From DATDIC01 sp963777625 (GTDB lineage: Bacteria; Pseudomonadota; Alphaproteobacteria; Acetobacterales; Acetobacteraceae), in the NCBI GenBank assembly GCA_963777625.1, contig CAVZRO010000005.1, forward strand, positions 273,403 through 337,402: 64,000 nucleotides of DNA, in the 5' to 3' direction. Under the pieces are notes generated by a model. That model had not been told where the DNA came from, did no database searches, and saw nothing but the letters and a program-made list of their open reading frames with translations. Both the position numbers and the translations under genes were made by a program. How positions within the stretch are numbered: position 1 is the stretch's first letter; the number at the start of each line of letters is the position of its first letter. Below are positions 46,977 to 55,597 of the stretch, piece by piece.

Positions 46977-49109
46977 GTGTTATCAGCCCCCGATGACGGC
47001 TTGTTCACCGATGTCACCCGCCTGCTCTATCCGAAATCCATCGTGGTGATCGGTGCGTCGGATCGGCCGGGCAATCTTGGTGGTGATACCGTGGAGCGGC
47101 TGCTCCGCTTCGGCTTCCCTGGTCCGGTCTGGGCAGTGAACCCCAGTGGGGGAACGGTGCGCGGCATTCAGTGCCATCGTGCGGTCGCGGAACTGCCGGG
47201 GGTTCCGGATTCCGCGATCATGGCAGTGCCGGCGGCGGCGATTCTGGGCGCGGTGCGGGACTGCGCGGCGCGCGGGATATATCATGGCGTCGCCTTTGCC
47301 GGGGGAATGGCCGAAAGCGGGGCTGAGGGGGCAGAGTTGGAGCGGCAGCTTGTGGAGCTTTGTCATGAGACGGGGTTCAAGCTGTGCGGGCCGAACTGCG
47401 TCGGCATCATCAACGCGGCGACGCCGGTCACCTCCACCTTCGCGACCGTGCTGCACGAGTTCACTGCGTTGCGCGCTGGTCCGATCTCGATGGTGACGCA
47501 GAGCGGAGGTATCGGCACGGCGGCTTTTTCGCTTGTCCAGCAGGCCGGATTCGGGTTCCGCCACCTGATCAGCGGCGGCAACGAAGCGGTGGTGACGTTC
47601 TCCGATTACCTCTACGCGCTCGCCCGCGACGAGGGCACGCAGGTGATCGCCGCTTATCTGGAAGGGGTGAAGGACGGCGCCAAGTTCGGCCGCGCGTTGG
47701 CCGAGGCACGAAGCCGGGGCAAGCCGGTCGTCATGATCAAGGCCGGCGCGACCGCGGCGAGCGCGCGTGCGGCGCGCGCCCATACCGGCTCGCTGGTCGG
47801 GGAGGACCGTGTCTTCGATGCGGTCCTGCAGGAGCTTGGGGTGATCCGCGTCGGCTCGGTCGAGGAGATGGTGGATGTCTGTCTGGTGCTTGCGGGGTTG
47901 CCCGGCGGTAAACTTCCGCGTGGACCGGGCGTGGGCATCATCACGTTCGGTGGCGGCAACGGAGTGCTCGCGGCCGATCAGTGTGCTGCGCATGGCCTGT
48001 CCAGCCCGATGCTGGATGCAAAGCGAAGGACACAGTTGCAACCACTGCTGGTTTCAGTCGCTTCGGCCGCGAATCCCATGGATCTCACGCCATCGACCGC
48101 GTTCCGTGCGGACGGGCTGGCGCGGCTGCCGGAGGCCATGGATGTACTGGCCTCGCAGCCGGAGATTCAGTCCCTGGTGCTGATCGTCGGCGGGCTGGCG
48201 GTACGGGAGAAGGAAATCTCCGCCATTTTCGCAGATTTCTGGCGGCGCTGCCCGAAAGCGGTCGGCATCGCCTGGCCGGCACCGCCCGCCGGCACGCTGG
48301 AACGCTTTGCCGCGCAGGGCATCGCCGCTTTCGATGAACCGGACCGGGCGCTGCGTGTGCTGGGCCGGTTGGCGGCATTTGGCGCGGTCGCCGGGCGTGC
48401 GGTTCAATCGAACAAACTTGCGCCGCTTGCGTTCGATTGGGCCGCGCAGGTGCCGGCGGGGGCGAGCGTGATTTCGGAGGATCGCTGCCACGTGATCCTG
48501 CGCACAGCCGGTCTGCCAGTGGCGCCCGGTGAGCTTGCTATCGATGAGGCCGCCGCCCGGCGTGTCGCGCGGCGTATCGGGTTACCGGTGGTGATGAAAG
48601 GCATCGCCGCGCAGGTGACACATCGGGCCGCCGCCGGGCTGCTCGCGGTCGATCTGCGTTCGGAACAGGACGTGGCGGAGGCGTTCCGCCGATTGCGGGC
48701 GCGCGCCGAGGCGATCGGCGTGACGCTGGATGGCATTTACGTGCAGAAACTGGCGCGCGGCGGCGTGGAGCTGCTGGTATCCACCTTCCGCGACGAACTG
48801 TTCGGCACGATGATTTCGGTGGGCAGCGGCGGCGGCATGACCGAATTGCTGAACGACGTCGCCACGGCGCGCGCGCCAGTGGACACGCCGACAGCGGCAG
48901 CGATGATCCGGCGATTGCGTCTTTATCGCCATGCGCGGGACGAACAGGGGGCGCTTGATCCCGACGGGCCGGCGGAATTCGTTGCGCGGTTGTCGCGGCT
49001 TGGCGCTGGCGCGCCGTGGTCGCGCTTCACCTTCGAGGTCAACCCGATCAAATGGCGTCGCGACGGTGTGATCGCCGTGGACGGGCTTCTGGTGGTGGAG
49101 CAGCCATGA
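46977..49109 (+). CDS. NDP-forming acyl-CoA synthetase (acetate-CoA ligase family)
   Basis: This is a 710-aa single-chain enzyme that makes or uses acyl-CoA with ATP or ADP by way of phosphohistidine. Residues about 15-110 are the CoA-binding Rossmann domain (LLYPKSIVVIGASDRPGN). Residues about 135-460 are the succinyl-CoA-ligase-like part (GPNCVGIINA, SMVTQSGGIGTAAF) with the phosphohistidine motif ARAHTGSLVGE at His269. Residues from about 490 are ATP-grasp (GLPVVMKGIAAQVTHR, GGVELLVSTFRDELFG). GTG 46977 is the start, with AAAGGA upstream. It is intact, unlike its paralogue at 34914-37057. Its stop overlaps the amidohydrolase start. Confidence 0.93.
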   Translation: MLSAPDDGLFTDVTRLLYPKSIVVIGASDRPGNLGGDTVERLLRFGFPGPVWAVNPSGGTVRGIQCHRAVAELPGVPDSAIMAVPAAAILGAVRDCAARGIYHGVAFAGGMAESGAEGAELERQLVELCHETGFKLCGPNCVGIINAATPVTSTFATVLHEFTALRAGPISMVTQSGGIGTAAFSLVQQAGFGFRHLISGGNEAVVTFSDYLYALARDEGTQVIAAYLEGVKDGAKFGRALAEARSRGKPVVMIKAGATAASARAARAHTGSLVGEDRVFDAVLQELGVIRVGSVEEMVDVCLVLAGLPGGKLPRGPGVGIITFGGGNGVLAADQCAAHGLSSPMLDAKRRTQLQPLLVSVASAANPMDLTPSTAFRADGLARLPEAMDVLASQPEIQSLVLIVGGLAVREKEISAIFADFWRRCPKAVGIAWPAPPAGTLERFAAQGIAAFDEPDRALRVLGRLAAFGAVAGRAVQSNKLAPLAFDWAAQVPAGASVISEDRCHVILRTAGLPVAPGELAIDEAAARRVARRIGLPVVMKGIAAQVTHRAAAGLLAVDLRSEQDVAEAFRRLRARAEAIGVTLDGIYVQKLARGGVELLVSTFRDELFGTMISVGSGGGMTELLNDVATARAPVDTPTAAAMIRRLRLYRHARDEQGALDPDGPAEFVARLSRLGAGAPWSRFTFEVNPIKWRRDGVIAVDGLLVVEQP

Positions 49110-49930
49110 CGATGCCTGCTGTCGATTCGCATGCGCATGTGTTTGGGCCGGGTTATGCCTTCGCGCCAGACATTCCGTACGTTCCGCACCTATCGCAGCG
49201 CGGTACGGCCACGGAATTTCAGGCGGTGCTGAGCGCGCATGGCCTGACGCATGGGCTGCTGGTGGCGGCGCAGCCGTATCTCTATGACAATTCCTGTATG
49301 CTGGACGCGATCGCCGGCTCCGGCGGACGGTTCAAGGGCATCGCGCTGGTACGGCCGGGCGCGACTGAGCAAGAGTTCGCGACTCTGGCGGCAGGCGGCG
49401 TGGTGGGCATCCGCTTCAACCTGAGCAGTTTCGGACTGCGCGAGTTCATCGAACCGGGCGCCGAGCGGCTGCTCGCGCAGGTTCGCGAGATCGGCTGGTT
49501 TTTGCAGATCCACTGCGAGGGCGATGAGCTGGTGCAGGCGATGCCCGTTCTGCGCCGCGCTGGCGTGCGGACGATGATCGATCATTTCGGCCGTCCCGAT
49601 ATCGCCCGGGGGTTGTCTCAGCCCGGCTTCGCGGCGTTGCTGGAACTCGGACGTACCGGCGAGCATGTCGTCAAGCTTTCGGGTCCGTTCCGCTGCTCGC
49701 GGGAGAGTTGGCCGCACCCGGACGTCGATCCCTTCATCGCCGCGGCGATCGAAGCGTTCACGCTCGATCGGTGCGTGTGGGGGTCCGATTGGCCGTTCGT
49801 GCGGGTGGAGAGGCGGGTGGATTACGGTCCGCTGTTCGCATGTCTGGCGCGGTGGTTGCCGGAGGAAGGGGATCGGAGGACGGTGCTGTGGCACACGCCT
49901 GCTCGGCTGTTCGGATTTACGGCCGCATGA
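49106..49930 (+). CDS. Amidohydrolase family 2 protein (metal-dependent hydrolase)
   Basis: This is a 274-aa TIM-barrel hydrolase of the amidohydrolase_2 group. The metal-binding DSHAHVFGP is at residues 7-15, LQIHCEGDEL and TMIDHFGRPDI supply the next His residues and CVWGSDWPFVRVE gives the catalytic Asp. The set resembles 2-pyrone-4,6-dicarboxylate lactonase and related lactonases, so a lactone or dicarboxylate substrate is plausible. ATG 49106 overlaps the CoA-ligase stop (ATGA). It is the last gene of the ABC-ligase operon. Confidence 0.9.
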   Translation: MTMPAVDSHAHVFGPGYAFAPDIPYVPHLSQRGTATEFQAVLSAHGLTHGLLVAAQPYLYDNSCMLDAIAGSGGRFKGIALVRPGATEQEFATLAAGGVVGIRFNLSSFGLREFIEPGAERLLAQVREIGWFLQIHCEGDELVQAMPVLRRAGVRTMIDHFGRPDIARGLSQPGFAALLELGRTGEHVVKLSGPFRCSRESWPHPDVDPFIAAAIEAFTLDRCVWGSDWPFVRVERRVDYGPLFACLARWLPEEGDRRTVLWHTPARLFGFTAA

Positions 49931-49948
49931 TGAGAGAATGAGGTGCCC

Positions 49949-50380
49949 ATGAGCGACCTGTATGAGGCCGATTTCCTGCTTTGGAGCGAGCGTCAGGCAG
50001 ACTTGCTTCGCCGGATCGCCGCCGGCGAGCGCGTCAACGATCAGGTGGACTGGGAGAACGTGGTCGAGGAGATCGAGAGCGTGGGACGGAGCGAACTACG
50101 GGCCTGCGCGTCACTCCTGCAAAAGGCTCTGGAACATTTGCTGAAAGTCGAGGCCTGGCCAGCCTCGCGCGAGGTGCCGACCTGGCGTTCCGAGGCCATC
50201 TCATTTCGTCAGCAGGCGGCCGATGCCTTCACGCCATCGATGCGTCAGCGCCTCGACATGGACCGCCTGTACCGGCGAGCACTGCGAGCTCTCCCCGAGA
50301 CGATCGACGGCCAGGTGAAGCTGCCACTGCCCGAAAAGTGCGACATGACGCTTGATCAACTCCTTGCGGAGGAGCCGTGA
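49949..50380 (+). CDS. DUF29 family protein
   Basis: This is a 143-aa protein of the DUF29 family, recognised by LYEADFLLWSERQADLLRRIAAGE, VDWENVVEEIESVGRSELRACASLL and a helical remainder (LYRRALRAL, CDMTLDQLLAEE). DUF29 proteins are abundant in cyanobacteria and some alphaproteobacteria, often in multiple mobile copies, and their function is not known. ATG 49949 has GAGG seven bases upstream. It is located 18 bp after the amidohydrolase gene, though the family suggests separate cargo. Confidence 0.9.
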   Translation: MSDLYEADFLLWSERQADLLRRIAAGERVNDQVDWENVVEEIESVGRSELRACASLLQKALEHLLKVEAWPASREVPTWRSEAISFRQQAADAFTPSMRQRLDMDRLYRRALRALPETIDGQVKLPLPEKCDMTLDQLLAEEP

Positions 50381-50764
50381 ACGGGGCGCGACGGGCGCGG
50401 TGAGTGACAGCGAGAACAGGTGTGCGAGGCAAGGTCACATAGTCGGGCTCACAGCATCGCCGGTCCGTTTGTTTAAGTTGGTGCGGGACGAGGCTGCACT
50501 ATTTTCGATGTTTGGGGTGAGACTCGCCGATTGCGGGAAACTCTCCGGCGCGCGCCCTCCCGTTGCTTCTTCCGCTACAGGGAGGGGGATAAGCGGGGCG
50601 ATGGGCTCGCAAAGCATCATTTATCCTTGGACATCCCGCGGACCCTCTGATTTTATGGCTGTCATATCGTCATCTCGCGATCATCGGCCATGTTTTGCGG
50701 CTGTGTCACGTCTTCAGCCTCTGTGACACCGAGACCGTGGGAAGAACAGCGGGGCGGAGGGGCC
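50381..50764. other. Intergenic region before the metallopeptidase cassette
   Basis: This gap is 384 bases. A hairpin CCCTCCC (50555-50561) with GGGAGGG (50580-50586) could end transcription from the DUF29 side. The sequence after it is richer in A and T (50600-50710) than the surroundings and probably holds the cassette promoter. No gene is seen. Confidence 0.5.
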
Positions 50765-52759
50765 ATGTCTGAAACCGTCAAAGACTGGAACACGAAAGAG
50801 ATCCGCGCGTTCAAGGATGCTTTCGGCCGCCATAAAGCCGAGCAGAAAGAAAGAGGGTTCTTCGACCACTTCGAAAAAGCGGAGGCATCCGAGCCGCATT
50901 ACCGTCAGGCGCAAAATCTGTTGAACAAGCGCCGCGAACACGCGACGGCGACGTTCAAGGCCACCGCAAGCGGTGGCGCAGTTGCGCCGGATACGATAAG
51001 CCAGCTTTCAGAAACGGCCGCGGAACTCAGTGCCCGTACCGACAAGTTCATCAGCGACGCGCCTTCGTTGGACGGCGCTTATCAGAAAATTCTTCCCGAA
51101 ACCAGAAATCTGGATGACGACACTGAAAAAATGATCGATATGGCTCAGAAATGGATTACGTTCGAAGCGCATTGCATATCGGTCAGCAATGAAATAACGG
51201 TGGGTGAGAGTGACAAGGGCGTCCTGGAGAATTTGAAGAAGCGCGCGAAAGACCAGTTGAGCCTCGCGATCGAGCTGTCCAAGGACAGTGGCCTCGACAA
51301 GAAATCGGAGGTCTTCGAAAGCCTTGGGAAGCTTCAGCAGACGTTGATCGACCTGAATGCCGGCGCCTCCACCGGCCCGGTCAATACGGAGACCTTCCGC
51401 CGCGCGCTGAACGATGCGACCGCAAAGCTCGCGGAGCTGGCCAAAAAGGTGGCCGCGAGCTCCCAAGAACCGAACCAGGTGAAGAAGACAACGCTGCAAA
51501 AGACCTACGAGCTGACGGTGGAGGCGGATGACGACAAGACCGTACCCTATGACAAGTTGATGGAGGCACTGAGCCTGGTGCCGCGGGATCATGTTATCGA
51601 AAAGGTCCTGACCAATATCAAGATCACCACGCGGCCCGATGCCGACGCCCAGGGTGGGAGTTTCGATCAGAAAAAGAAACTCATCGACATCTACGTGGAC
51701 ACAGATTTCGATTCACAATACTACGATCCAGAGACACGGCAGGTGGTGCCCGCCAACGCGTTCGCAACGACGACGCTGCACGAAATCGGCCATTCCGTGG
51801 ATGAGGCGTTCCGTATCATGACAGCGCATGGCAAGGAGCCAGGGTGCGGAGGCTGGACGGAAATGGACCCGACCGAGTACATGACCGCTGCCTGGTCGGA
51901 CTTCACAAGCAAGTTTCCGACCGCCATCAGCCGGGAAAGCGCCGAGTGGAAGGCGCTCGACGAAGACCGGATGAAATCAGGGTTCACTTGTTTCGTGGCC
52001 GGCCAGAAAACCGCCGACAAAGTGGTCGAGGAATGGAGCGCGGTGTGGAAGAGTGCGGTGCTTAAATCCGATCCCGTCATATTGGCGATCGGGGCGAGCG
52101 AAGGGCTGATGAAGGAACTATCCAACGGAGCGCGTACGTATTTCGATGATGAGACGCCAGATCGGACTCCGGACATCAAGCTCAGCGAATTCAAGGCTGA
52201 ATTCAAAGCCCCGATCGAACAGTTGACGGCGGGTACGTCCCCCAGGTTCACGGCCGACGAGCTGGAGAACAAGTTTCGCGAGGCATGCGGTACGACGCGC
52301 GAGACGACGACTTATGGAAACGTGATGTTCCAGGAACGAAAACCCGATGACCCGTGGACCATGTGGCACGATAAAATCATGGATGAAATCCCGAACCTGC
52401 TGAATGCCAGGCTGGACGAAACGATAAAAGACGCGAAGGACGCGGCGCTGAAATGCCTCAGTGCGTGTGAAGCGCGTGCAGACTTGCATAATTATGTCGC
52501 AGCGTCGAAGCCGTGGAGCAAGGACCTGAGCAGCGTGAAAATCGGTGAACAACCGGCAAGCCACCAAGCATATGCCAGCGATGCGAAATGGTGGCGATAC
52601 ACCAATCGCAACGCGACGACCGTCAGCAATTACCAATGGCGCTCGCCCAGCGAATGGTTCGCGGAGCTTTACGCGATCACGTGGTTCTCGAAGAAGGAGC
52701 CTCCGAACGGCGTGGGCAAGGAAGTGCGGCGCTATCTGTACGGCGGGCACATGACCTGA
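50765..52759 (+). CDS. Candidate secreted/effector zinc metallopeptidase, 664 aa
   Basis: I do not recognise a named family for the whole protein. Residues 1-250 are helical and highly charged, with no signal peptide. A zinc motif HEIGH occurs at residues 339-343 (TTLHEIGHSVDEAF). Near the C-terminus, after WRYTNRNATTVSNYQWRSP, is EWFAELYA at 630-637, in which Glu634 could be the third zinc ligand. HExxH followed at long distance by a WFAE block is a layout seen in polymorphic-toxin metallopeptidases related to the lethal-factor group. ATG 50765 follows GGAGGGG. The gene is poorer in GC than its neighbours, which suggests transfer. The CpXC and 149-aa genes follow closely. A housekeeping protease is the alternative, but no such family fits. 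Confidence 0.7.
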   Translation: MSETVKDWNTKEIRAFKDAFGRHKAEQKERGFFDHFEKAEASEPHYRQAQNLLNKRREHATATFKATASGGAVAPDTISQLSETAAELSARTDKFISDAPSLDGAYQKILPETRNLDDDTEKMIDMAQKWITFEAHCISVSNEITVGESDKGVLENLKKRAKDQLSLAIELSKDSGLDKKSEVFESLGKLQQTLIDLNAGASTGPVNTETFRRALNDATAKLAELAKKVAASSQEPNQVKKTTLQKTYELTVEADDDKTVPYDKLMEALSLVPRDHVIEKVLTNIKITTRPDADAQGGSFDQKKKLIDIYVDTDFDSQYYDPETRQVVPANAFATTTLHEIGHSVDEAFRIMTAHGKEPGCGGWTEMDPTEYMTAAWSDFTSKFPTAISRESAEWKALDEDRMKSGFTCFVAGQKTADKVVEEWSAVWKSAVLKSDPVILAIGASEGLMKELSNGARTYFDDETPDRTPDIKLSEFKAEFKAPIEQLTAGTSPRFTADELENKFREACGTTRETTTYGNVMFQERKPDDPWTMWHDKIMDEIPNLLNARLDETIKDAKDAALKCLSACEARADLHNYVAASKPWSKDLSSVKIGEQPASHQAYASDAKWWRYTNRNATTVSNYQWRSPSEWFAELYAITWFSKKEPPNGVGKEVRRYLYGGHMT

Positions 52760-52789
52760 ACGATGCTGTCCGGTTGAAAGGGGTCTAGG

Positions 52790-53491
52790 ATGTCGATCTT
52801 CGTGACAGCGCATGCGAAATGCCCCGCCTGCGAGACACCGGCAACGCTGGACTATCCCGCCAGCGTCAACGCCGATCGGCGGCCGGACCTGCGCGCGTCA
52901 ATCCTGGACCAGTCGTTGTTCACCCTGCCCTGCGCAAGCTGTGGCGCCACCCTGACGTTCGAACCGCACATCACCTATCTGGACATGAAGCGCGGCCAGT
53001 GGATCCTGGCCGAAAGCGCCGATGAGATCGAACACTGGCGCGACGCGGAAGCCGCCGCGACGGGGATTTATGACACGGCATTCGGTGTCGGCGCGCCGGA
53101 CGTCGCTCGCGCCCTTGGCGCCAGGTTGAAACCGCGGCTGGTGTTCGGCTGGCCGGCGCTGATCGAGAAACTGCGCTGCGATGAACTCGGCCTGGACGAT
53201 GTCGCGCTGGAATCGCTCAAGCTCGCGATGCTGCGGGCCACGCCGGAACGCAGCATCGATCCGGGGCAGGAACTGCGTCTTTCCGGGCGGGACGGGAGCA
53301 ACCTGGTATTCGCCTGGATCAATCCCACGACCGGCGCCGAGACGGCGCGGGTGGTGGCGCCGGACGCCGCCTATGTGGTGCTGAAGGGCGATGCCGCCGC
53401 CTGGGCTCCGCTTGCCAAGCTGCTGGCGGGCCAGATGTATGTCGACATGAACCGCGTGCTGCGCGATGCGGCGCCGGCCGCGGCGGACTGA
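52790..53491 (+). CDS. CpXC-type zinc-ribbon protein
   Basis: This is a 233-aa protein beginning with AKCPACETPATLDYPASVNAD and, about 30 residues later, LPCASCGATLTFEPHITYLD, the two Cys pairs of the CpXC domain. The rest has no named domain: a helical middle (WPALIEKLRCDELGLDDVALESLKLAML) and a strand-rich end (LVFAWINPTTGAETARVVAP). It is separated by 30 bp from the metallopeptidase gene, with AAAGGGG before ATG 52790. CpXC proteins have no fixed function. Its position suggests an adaptor, chaperone or immunity protein for the metallopeptidase, which is inference. Confidence 0.8.
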   Translation: MSIFVTAHAKCPACETPATLDYPASVNADRRPDLRASILDQSLFTLPCASCGATLTFEPHITYLDMKRGQWILAESADEIEHWRDAEAAATGIYDTAFGVGAPDVARALGARLKPRLVFGWPALIEKLRCDELGLDDVALESLKLAMLRATPERSIDPGQELRLSGRDGSNLVFAWINPTTGAETARVVAPDAAYVVLKGDAAAWAPLAKLLAGQMYVDMNRVLRDAAPAAAD

Positions 53492-53512
53492 AGCACGGGG
53501 AGAGAAACGGGC

Positions 53513-53962
53513 ATGGCGGACGAGGTCGCGAAGGCCGCCTGGGTCAAACGGGTACTGGGCGTCGAGCCCGGGAGCGGAGGCGCCGCCGCGCGCGACTTCA
53601 ACGCGGCGTTGGCGGGGTGGCAGGCGGCGCTGCACACGGTGGACGGGCAGATCGAGGCATTACAGGCGGTTCTGCGGGGTTCGCCGGACAGCGAACTGCA
53701 CGATATCGCCGAGTTCGGCCTGAACGCCATGACCGGCGACCACAAGGTGAAGATCGAGATCGCCCTGATGGAGATGCGCGGCGGGACCATGACACCAAGC
53801 GCCGCCGGCGCCGCGGTCAGCCTGATCGGCTCGTTCCAGGCGCACCTTGCCGGCGATGAGCGGATTGCCGCGTGTGACGCGAATCCGTTCGGGATCAGGC
53901 TGTCGTTGCGCGAGACACTCACGCCGGCGCTGCAAGGGCTGAAGGTGGTGTTGCAGGGATAA
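53513..53962 (+). CDS. Helical protein of unknown function, 149 aa
   Basis: No family is recognised. The protein starts MADEVAKAAWVKRVLGVEPG, followed by a helix FNAALAGWQAALHTVDGQIEALQAVLRG and further amphipathic helices, including LHDIAEFGLNAMTGDHKVKIEIALMEM. The repeated pattern of a Trp-containing helix with an LGV motif resembles short helical segments fused to toxin-like proteins. ATG 53513 has GGGAGAG upstream and begins 21 bp after the CpXC gene, so the three genes form one unit. It could be an accessory for loading or immunity; no direct evidence supports either. Confidence 0.7.
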   Translation: MADEVAKAAWVKRVLGVEPGSGGAAARDFNAALAGWQAALHTVDGQIEALQAVLRGSPDSELHDIAEFGLNAMTGDHKVKIEIALMEMRGGTMTPSAAGAAVSLIGSFQAHLAGDERIAACDANPFGIRLSLRETLTPALQGLKVVLQG

Positions 53963-54220
53963 GCGGAGGCTGCCGGCGACCTCGAGAGGGGAGAGGCGTT
54001 TGCTCAAATCGTAATCGCCAAACGATGGCAGCGATCACCCTCTGATGAGCCCCGAGGAGGCGCTGTCCTGGAAATGCTCCGGGAACGACGTTCAGTCGCG
54101 TTGCCGGGGGCAAAGGCCGGCGGTTTCACTCCAGTCCCTTATTGACTAGGATCGCGATGTCGGTGCGCTGGCGGGGCGCAATCGGAAGATTGCTTTGCTC
54201 CCAATGACCCTGACGCCGCG
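53963..54220. other. Convergent intergenic region
   Basis: These 258 bases between the cassette and the convergent methyltransferase hold no recognisable gene or clear terminator. Confidence 0.4.
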
Positions 54221-55087
54221 TTAGGCGGTCAGCCAGGACCACAATAGCCGCGCTGGATGCTTGGGGTTGGTCGCCTGCCGTCGCAGACCGAGAGCCGCGA
54301 GCTCGCGCGTAGCGTTAATCAGCGTCGCGATGTCGGTCATGGACGCGTACCGCATAGCCGAGCGCTCATATCGCCGGGCGATGGTGCGCGCGATCGGTGA
54401 TCGCGGCGATGAATAGGCAAGATGCAGATTTCCGTTGAGCGAGAGAAAGCGCAGCCCGACCCGGCTGGTGAGCGGTCGCAAGCTCGCGTGCGTGTAGATG
54501 GAGACGTGGCCGTTGCGCGGTGCGATATACCGCCAGTCGCTCGGCAGTGGCCGGGGTTGGAGCTGGGTGGAGAATAGGACAGTGCCGTCTGGCTTGAGCA
54601 TGGCGCTAATGTCGTTGAACACCGTCGTCGGGTCGCGTGCGTGCTCCGCCACCTCAAAAGAGGTGATCAGGTCGTATCGCCGGAGCGGCGCCGGCGCGTG
54701 GGAAAAGTATGGGTCGAAGCTCTCGTATTGACAGAAACCTATTGCCTGCATCAGGTCACGTAACCGACCGCGACCACCGCCATAGTCGAGGCATTTGGCA
54801 GCCTTGTATTCGGAGAGCAGATCAGCCAGCAGGCCGGCGAAGAAGGCCGGCCGACGCTCGGCAAAATCCGGATCGGCCAGGATGTAATCGGCGTTGTAGA
54901 TCCGGGCCGATATCTCGCTGTCCGAGAGATGATCGAAATGGGTCGTGAACACGAAACCGCAGTTGGCGCAACGGAGATAGTTCACCACGTCGCCGGTCGG
55001 CGAGAAGACGCGCGTGAAGCGGTCCCGTCCGGATCGGGCAGCGTCAACCGCGACGAACGATTCGCAACTGCCGCCGCAGCATTTGCA
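54221..55087 (-). pseudogene. SAM-dependent methyltransferase with zinc-ribbon N-terminus, 5' end cut off
   Basis: The frame is open from about 55087 to TAA-side end 54221 (289 codons). It begins at CKCCGGSC, then NYLRCANCGFVFTTHFD, a four-Cys zinc ribbon seen at the front of some sugar C-methyltransferases. The class I core follows: KAAKCLDYGGGRGRLRDLMQ, YDLITSFEVAEHA and LKPDGTVLFSTQL. No start codon precedes CKCC, because the upstream bases belong to an IS481 remnant and contain an in-frame TAA at 55100-55102. GTG 54988 could give a 255-aa product lacking half the ribbon. The break point at about 55087 marks the insertion. Confidence 0.8.
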
Positions 55088-55597
55088 TGGGGTATGGGCT
55101 TATTGCCAGCTCGCCGCCCTGGAAAAAGCCAAGGCCGACAAAGAAGCTCACGGCGAGTTCGATACCGAATGCCCCGGCTATTGCGGCGCGCAGGATACGT
55201 TCTATGTCGGAACCCTCAAGGGCGTCGGACGCATCTACCAGCAGACCTTCATCGATACCTACTGCAAGCTCGGCTTCGCCAAGCTCTATGGCCGCAAGAC
55301 CCCGATCACCGCCGCCGATCTGCTCAATGATCGCGTCATCCCGTTCTTCGAGGAACACCACGTGCCGCTGCAGCGCGTGCTGACCGACCGCGGCACCGAG
55401 TTCTGCGGCGCCCACGATCGGCACGAATACGAGCTCTACCTGGCGGTCGAGAACATCGACCATACGCGGACCAAGACCAGGAGCCGCAGACCAATGGCAT
55501 CGTCGAGCGGTTCCACAAAACCATGCTCGACGAGTTCTATCGTGTGGCGTTCCGAAAGAAACTATACAGCTCGATCAACGAGTTGCAGAGCGATTGA
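55088..55597 (+). pseudogene. IS481-family transposase fragment
   Basis: This is the middle part of an IS481/rve-type transposase. CPGYCGAQDTFYVGTLKGVGRIYQQTFIDTY is the region of the first catalytic Asp. VLTDRGTEFCG is the second, and NGIVERFHKTMLDEFYRVAF holds the Glu. The frame shifts once near 55478. Both the N-terminal helix-turn-helix and the C-terminus are missing. The left edge coincides with the loss of the methyltransferase 5' end. Confidence 0.88.

Noticed and set aside
49949..50380. DUF29 gene as a member of the ABC-ligase operon
   Set aside because: The 18-bp spacing is short, but DUF29 genes are usually mobile cargo without a link to transport; membership is unsupported.
50765..52759. 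Calling the metallopeptidase a lethal-factor (M34) homologue
   Set aside because: Only HExxH and a distant WFAE block are shared; overall similarity cannot be judged without a profile search.
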